From an uncultured Clostridia bacterium (GTDB lineage: Bacteria; Bacillota; Clostridia; Oscillospirales; Ruminococcaceae): 9,590 nucleotides of DNA. The stretch covers positions 1 to 9,590 of the forward strand of contig CAMBHV010000033.1 of assembly GCA_945867255.1 (NCBI GenBank), given 5' to 3'. Position numbers and translations under genes: made by a program. The notes beneath the pieces are model-generated. The model searched no databases and was not told the DNA's origin. It saw nothing but the letters and a program-made list of their open reading frames with translations. This document shows, one piece after another, positions 7,241 through 9,590 of the stretch; positions within the stretch are counted from its first letter, which is position 1; every line of letters starts with the position of its first letter.

Positions 7241-7253
7241 TCACATTTTCTCC

Positions 7254-7294
7254 AAAAAGAAAAGCGCGCCACACCCCGGAAGGTGCAGGCGCGC
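7254..7294 (-). terminator. Intrinsic terminator of the peptidyl-prolyl isomerase gene
   Basis: Read on the minus strand: GCGCGCC (7294-7288) pairs with GGCGCGC (7270-7264). The stem is extended by GCACC with GGTGT after a one-base bulge, and a TTTTCTTTTT tract covers 7263-7254. It lies 13 bases after the stop of the isomerase and directly before the cls promoter. Confidence 0.88.
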
Positions 7295-7307
7295 AATAGC
7301 GCTATAC

Positions 7308-8123
7308 TTAGGAAGCGGCTGAACTGGGTGCACTTTGGCTGCTTTCTAAAGAGCCGTCCCCATCGCTGCCTTCCGCTGAACTGGAAGGTGCATATAAGGC
7401 GGCGCTGTATGTGCCCATGGTAATGCTGTTTACCGTGACAGGCTGAACGGGTGTGCCGTTTTCCGCGCATTCCACGGCGCTGATGGCGTCCAGCACGTCC
7501 ATTCCGGCAATCACTTGGCCAAACACCGTGTCCTGCCCATCCAGATACGGCGCGCCGCCAGCGCTTTGGTAAGCAGTAGCCACCTCTTCCCGTACACCGG
7601 CTTCTTTCAGGGCCGAGGCATCCGCTTTGGAGACACTGTCCTGCGGGCATACCACAAAATAGAACTGGCTCAGGTTTCCGGTGCCGCCAGCCCCACCGTT
7701 GGCAGTGGCAAGAGCCCCTGCATAATGATGCAAGGAATCGGTGATCTCATTGGGAAAAGCACCCTGCCCCCAAACGGTTGTTCCTTCATCGGATGCGCCT
7801 GCAGCAAGGCCGGTTTGTACGCAGAAATTTGCAACAATGCGTGAGACCGGCATGTTATTATAGTAACCGGAATTGGCAAGCCCGGTAAAATTTTCTACGG
7901 CCATGGGGGCATACTGTGGATACAGCACGACCGTGATATCGCCCATGGAAGTGGAGATGGTAGCGATAGGCGCGCCCTCTTGGGGTTGTGTAAATTGCAG
8001 TTCGCTGGAAGTTACTGCGCTGCGCGTGGTGCTGCCGCCAGGGCCCGGCTGGCTTTCGCCGCCGCAGCTGAACAGCGAAAGGCACAATGCCGCACACAAT
8101 GCGACACATAGCGATTTTTTCAA
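7308..8123 (-). CDS. Lipoprotein cyclophilin-type peptidyl-prolyl cis-trans isomerase
   Basis: Surface-anchored folding enzyme that isomerises X-Pro bonds in exported proteins; 271 residues. The N-terminus is a lipoprotein signal: MKKS, a hydrophobic stretch, then LFSC with the lipidated Cys20, followed by a Gly/Ser/Pro linker to about 50. The cyclophilin domain spans about 52-236. Active-site counterparts are Arg95 (CypA Arg55), Phe100, Gln103 and Gln153, but the usual FHR is VSR and the CypA Trp121 position is Tyr193. A helical insertion at about 162-191 precedes APYLDGQDTVFGQV, as in streptococcal SlrA-like lipoproteins. The last 30 or so residues are a Ser/Ala/Asp-rich tail. The start is TTG at 8123-8121: AGGAGGG lies 8 bases before it and it gives a proper signal peptide. 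An upstream in-frame extension to 8231 would run across the promoter. It is transcribed alone, divergent from the DUF1292 gene. Confidence 0.92.
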   Translation of the reverse strand: MKKSLCVALCAALCLSLFSCGGESQPGPGGSTTRSAVTSSELQFTQPQEGAPIATISTSMGDITVVLYPQYAPMAVENFTGLANSGYYNNMPVSRIVANFCVQTGLAAGASDEGTTVWGQGAFPNEITDSLHHYAGALATANGGAGGTGNLSQFYFVVCPQDSVSKADASALKEAGVREEVATAYQSAGGAPYLDGQDTVFGQVIAGMDVLDAISAVECAENGTPVQPVTVNSITMGTYSAALYAPSSSAEGSDGDGSLESSQSAPSSAAS

Positions 8124-8154
8124 ACAAACCGCCCTCCTTTCGATAGATATGTTT

Positions 8155-8184
8155 ATCATATCATATTTGTGTCCGAATGTGCAA
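8155..8184 (-). promoter_or_regulatory. Promoter of the isomerase gene
   Basis: On the minus strand, TTGCAC (8184-8179) and TATGAT (8160-8155) are 18 bases apart; TGA directly before the -10 makes it extended. Predicted start is near 8148, about 25 bases before the TTG start codon. Confidence 0.6.
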
Positions 8185-8188
8185 ATGC

Positions 8189-8217
8189 TTGACGTTAGCG
8201 CTCTGGTACGGTACAAT
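8189..8217 (+). promoter_or_regulatory. Near-consensus sigma-A promoter of the DUF1292 gene
   Basis: TTGACG (8189-8194) and TACAAT (8212-8217) have an ideal 17-base spacer. Predicted start is near 8224, giving a leader of about 53 bases with AAGGAG at 8263-8268. Its -35 lies only 4 bases from the -35 of the divergent isomerase promoter. Confidence 0.82.
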
Positions 8218-8235
8218 ACATACAAGATCACAGCG

Positions 8236-8248
8236 CCGTTTTAAACGG
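8236..8248. promoter_or_regulatory. Possible operator palindrome in the DUF1292 leader
   Basis: CCGTTT-T-AAACGG is a 13-base near-perfect palindrome with a single central base, placed about 12 bases after the predicted DUF1292 start site. The one-base centre fits a protein-binding site better than an RNA hairpin. There is a single copy in the window and no known regulator match, so this is weak. Confidence 0.25.
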
Positions 8249-8276
8249 TGTATGAAACATAAAAGGAGACACAGAT

Positions 8277-8600
8277 ATGGCAAATCAGCAGAATGCCATG
8301 CCGGAAGAAGAGATGGATTACACGCCGGATCTGATCACCCTCGAAGACGAGGCGGGAAAAGAACACCAGTGCGAAGTGATCGATGCGGCAGATTATAACG
8401 GGGAACACTATCTGGCTGTGGTGCCCTATGTGGAGGACCCGGAGAAAATGCTGGAAGAGGACGCGCAGCTTATCATTATGCGCGTTGTCGAAGAAAACGG
8501 AGAAGAGTTTCTGGACATTGTAGAGGACGATGACGAACTGGCTGCGGTAAGCGAAGTGTTTGCTGCCCGCTTGGAAGAATTGTACGACATCGAACTGTGA
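8277..8600 (+). CDS. DUF1292 domain protein (YrzB-like, function unknown)
   Basis: Small, strongly acidic soluble protein, 107 residues, of the DUF1292 family found widely in Firmicutes next to ruvX. The domain covers about 15-104. Typical features are the DLITLEDEAGKEHQCEVID opening (18-36), YLAVVPYVEDPE (46-57), LIIMRVVEENGEEFLDIVEDDDEL (65-88, the signature I/V-M-R-hydrophobic strand then acidic turn) and a C-terminal VSEVFAARLEELYDIEL helix. No enzyme motif or membrane segment is visible and the role is unknown. ATG at 8277 is supported by AAGGAG 8 bases upstream and by the promoter. In related genomes it usually follows ruvX directly; here it has its own promoter and is separated from ruvX by a minus-strand block. 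Confidence 0.9.
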   Translation: MANQQNAMPEEEMDYTPDLITLEDEAGKEHQCEVIDAADYNGEHYLAVVPYVEDPEKMLEEDAQLIIMRVVEENGEEFLDIVEDDDELAAVSEVFAARLEELYDIEL

Positions 8601-8623
8601 GGATGTCTTGGTAGTGTGTTGCT

Positions 8624-8653
8624 TTGGGATGACATTGCAGCGCATTGCATACA
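8624..8653 (+). promoter_or_regulatory. Weak candidate promoter for the structured RNA
   Basis: TTGGGA (8624-8629) and CATACA (8648-8653) are 18 bases apart. Both boxes are poor matches. The predicted start near 8660 coincides with the first base of the closing stem of the RNA, which is the only reason to list it. The RNA could instead be processed from the DUF1292 transcript, since no terminator is seen between them. Confidence 0.28.
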
Positions 8654-8659
8654 TTGTTG

Positions 8660-8857
8660 GCAAATGCCTGCCCTGTGCGAATTGTTGCGCCTACGTTAAA
8701 TCCTACTAACCAATCATCGGGAGCCCGGTGTCCGTGGAGGAATTGCAGACCTCCCGCATTTGCGGAAGAAGGGAGCATGAAATTCATGGCAGGGCACCCA
8801 CCTGCCAGAACGGTAGGTTTTGGTTTGGCGCAGACGGCAGGGTGGGTTTGCTTTTTT
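8660..8857 (+). ncRNA. Structured non-coding RNA, about 200 nt, candidate 6S RNA
   Basis: The two ends pair over a distance in three blocks: GCAAA (8660-8664) with TTTGC (8847-8851), CCTGCC (8667-8672) with GGCAGG (8836-8841), and TGCGCC (8686-8691) with GGCGCA (8827-8832). TTTTTT at 8852-8857 follows directly. Inside are AAA+CCTAC (8698-8706, one bulged T) with GTAGG+TTT (8813-8820), and hairpins GGAGG/CCTCC (8736-8754), CCGC/GCGG (8754-8765), CATGA/TCATG (8776-8788) and GGCAGG/CCTGCC (8788-8806). A few neighbouring hairpins share bases, so not all form at once. No gene on either strand explains the stretch. Size, a closing stem with an asymmetric internal loop, and a long irregular interior fit 6S RNA, the regulator that binds sigma-A RNA polymerase. 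That family name is inference from shape and a general impression of the sequence; a different clostridial RNA is possible. Confidence 0.6.
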
Positions 8858-8883
8858 ATCTTTTTAGAAAAAATAGATGTATT

Positions 8884-8922
8884 ATACGCGACAAGCTTTT
8901 ATGCTTGCCGCGTATTTGTTTT
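8884..8922 (+). terminator. Intrinsic terminator after the structured RNA
   Basis: ATACGCG (8884-8890) with CGCGTAT (8909-8915) and CAAGC (8892-8896) with GCTTG (8903-8907) form a 12-bp stem with one A/C mismatch and a TTTTAT loop, followed by a T-rich run (TTGTTTT). Two T-runs (8852-8857 and 8861-8865) precede it, so it is a backup stop for the RNA or for DUF1292 read-through. Confidence 0.7.
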
Positions 8923-8955
8923 AATGGAACACATAAATATATAAAATAAACCCGC

Positions 8956-8984
8956 TTGCCCGTATGTTCAGGCACGGCTATAAT
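8956..8984 (+). promoter_or_regulatory. Near-consensus promoter of the C-terminal-open membrane protein gene
   Basis: TTGCCC (8956-8961), a 17-base spacer and a perfect TATAAT (8979-8984). Predicted start is near 8991, leaving a leader of about 75 bases that contains a stable hairpin and a GGGAGG ribosome binding site (9053-9058). Confidence 0.82.
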
Positions 8985-8996
8985 AGAACTGCAATA

Positions 8997-9034
8997 TGCC
9001 CCTGTGTGCCATCATAAAAATGACGCATAGGGCG
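8997..9034 (+). promoter_or_regulatory. Leader hairpin at the 5' end of the membrane protein transcript
   Basis: CCCTGTGTG (9000-9008) pairs with CGCATAGGG (9024-9032) with two wobble pairs. The stem extends outward through G8998-C9033 and T8997/G9034 and is capped by TCAT-AAAA-ATGA (9012-9023). It sits within a few bases of the predicted transcript end and has no U-tract, so a stabilising or regulatory 5' hairpin is more likely than a terminator. Confidence 0.45.
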
Positions 9035-9066
9035 CGAAAGGATATCTTGCCTGGGAGGAAATTTGG

Positions 9067-9590
9067 ATGCCGGGGTGTAAGGAAAAAGGGATAACGCTTT
9101 GCTATGAAAGATTGCGTTTTGCAGCGGTGCTGTATGCGGCAGTGCCCGTGATGATATTTTTTCTGGGATGGCTGAAGCTTTGGCTGGGTGTGCCGATGAC
9201 GCTGCTTCTGGCAGGCGGTGTGATGCGGCTTTGGCCGAAACGGCCACACACAGCAGACAATACATCATTTCTGCGTGCGGCTGCGTGGGTGTGGATCGTG
9301 CTGTTGGCATTTGCATTGGCGTGGTGTTTTTTGGGGGGACAAGGCGGATACTTTTACCAGAATACAGATTTTGCCAACCGGAACGGTGTGCTGCATGACC
9401 TTGTGAATCACACGTGGCCTGTATATTATTACGGGGAAGACGGTGGATTTGGCAATCGAGGAAATCCATTTGCCTTGGTGTATTATATTTGTCACTGGCT
9501 GGTGCCGGCATTGGCCGGTAAGGTGGTTCTGGCTATAACAGGGGCTACAGGGGCTGCATGGCTGGCGGCTAATTTTATTCTGTTCTTATG
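9067..9590 (+). CDS. Multi-pass membrane protein, N-terminal part, possible GT-C-type glycosyltransferase
   Basis: The frame from ATG 9067 has no stop up to the right edge (174 residues plus two bases), so the 3' end is outside the window. GGGAGG at 9053-9058 lies 8 bases before the ATG and a strong promoter precedes it. After a short cationic N-terminus, hydrophobic segments are seen at about 18-36, 38-55, 70-90, 134-150 and 152-174. Between the third and fourth lies a polar loop of about 43 residues (91-133) with GGYFYQNTDFANRNG, HDL and WPVYYYGEDGG. A large acidic extracytoplasmic loop early in a many-helix protein is the layout of GT-C glycosyltransferases and YfhO-like proteins, so a role in cell-envelope polysaccharide or lipid glycosylation is possible. 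This is inference; I do not recognise a defined family. Tryptophan is frequent. Confidence 0.75.
   Translation, partial: MPGCKEKGITLCYERLRFAAVLYAAVPVMIFFLGWLKLWLGVPMTLLLAGGVMRLWPKRPHTADNTSFLRAAAWVWIVLLAFALAWCFLGGQGGYFYQNTDFANRNGVLHDLVNHTWPVYYYGEDGGFGNRGNPFALVYYICHWLVPALAGKVVLAITGATGAAWLAANFILFL

Noticed and set aside
7201..7650. Upstream in-frame extension of the cls gene to 7650
   Set aside because: It overlaps the isomerase gene, its terminator and the cls promoter. The AAGGAGG site before ATG 7200 marks the true start.
8124..8231. Upstream in-frame extension of the isomerase to 8231
   Set aside because: It would be translated from before the predicted transcription start and would bury the lipoprotein signal peptide inside the protein.
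8777..8947. Small open frame (about 56 residues) starting at ATG 8777 inside the structured RNA
   Set aside because: The GGGAG before it is only a base or two from the ATG, too close to work, and the frame crosses the RNA closing stem, its U-tract and the next terminator hairpin.
1..9590. CRISPR array, prophage, toxin-antitoxin or insertion sequence
   Set aside because: No regularly spaced repeats, no integrase or transposase motifs, no toxin-antitoxin gene pair and no tRNA-like cloverleaf were found on reading both strands.

Overview
This window reads as chromosomal DNA of a Clostridia-class Firmicute, probably an anaerobic gut-type member of the Oscillospirales or Ruminococcaceae. Four things point there: strong AGGAGG-type ribosome binding sites, frequent TTG starts, sigma-A promoters with extended -10 boxes, and families that are mostly clostridial (DUF3842, DUF1292 and a SlrA-like lipoprotein cyclophilin). 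The genus is an inference from gene families; no taxonomic marker is present. Base composition looks close to half G+C by eye.

Left part (1-2860, plus strand): the 3' end of a carbohydrate ABC transporter operon. It holds a MalF/UgpA-type permease cut by the window edge, a MalG/UgpE-type permease and, 6 bases later, a cytoplasmic relative of 5'-nucleotidase/UshA. The operon closes with a strong intrinsic terminator. The enzyme has apparently lost both histidines that are specific to metal site 1 while keeping site 2 and the catalytic His.

Next, 2861-3098 is a gene-free stretch between two terminators and may carry a small RNA. A clear promoter at 3128-3155 then drives a MATE-family exporter (TTG start). 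ruvX follows with its own extended -10 promoter.

Middle part (5132-8123, minus strand): three genes pointing left. A lipoprotein peptidyl-prolyl isomerase ends in its own terminator. A cls (cardiolipin synthase)-DUF3842 pair follows and ends at a bidirectional terminator shared with ruvX. These genes sit between ruvX and the DUF1292 gene, which are close neighbours in many Firmicutes.

Right part (8189-9590, plus strand): a DUF1292 gene whose promoter lies back to back with that of the isomerase. Next comes a gene-free 466-base stretch that holds a roughly 200-nt structured RNA with a long-range closing stem and a U-tract (candidate 6S RNA), a second terminator hairpin, and a near-consensus promoter. 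That promoter leads into a multi-pass membrane protein that is still open at the window edge.

The window is mostly housekeeping and transport genes. I see no CRISPR array, phage gene, insertion sequence or tRNA. The most unusual items are the altered metal site of the nucleotidase-like protein and the two intergenic RNA candidates.
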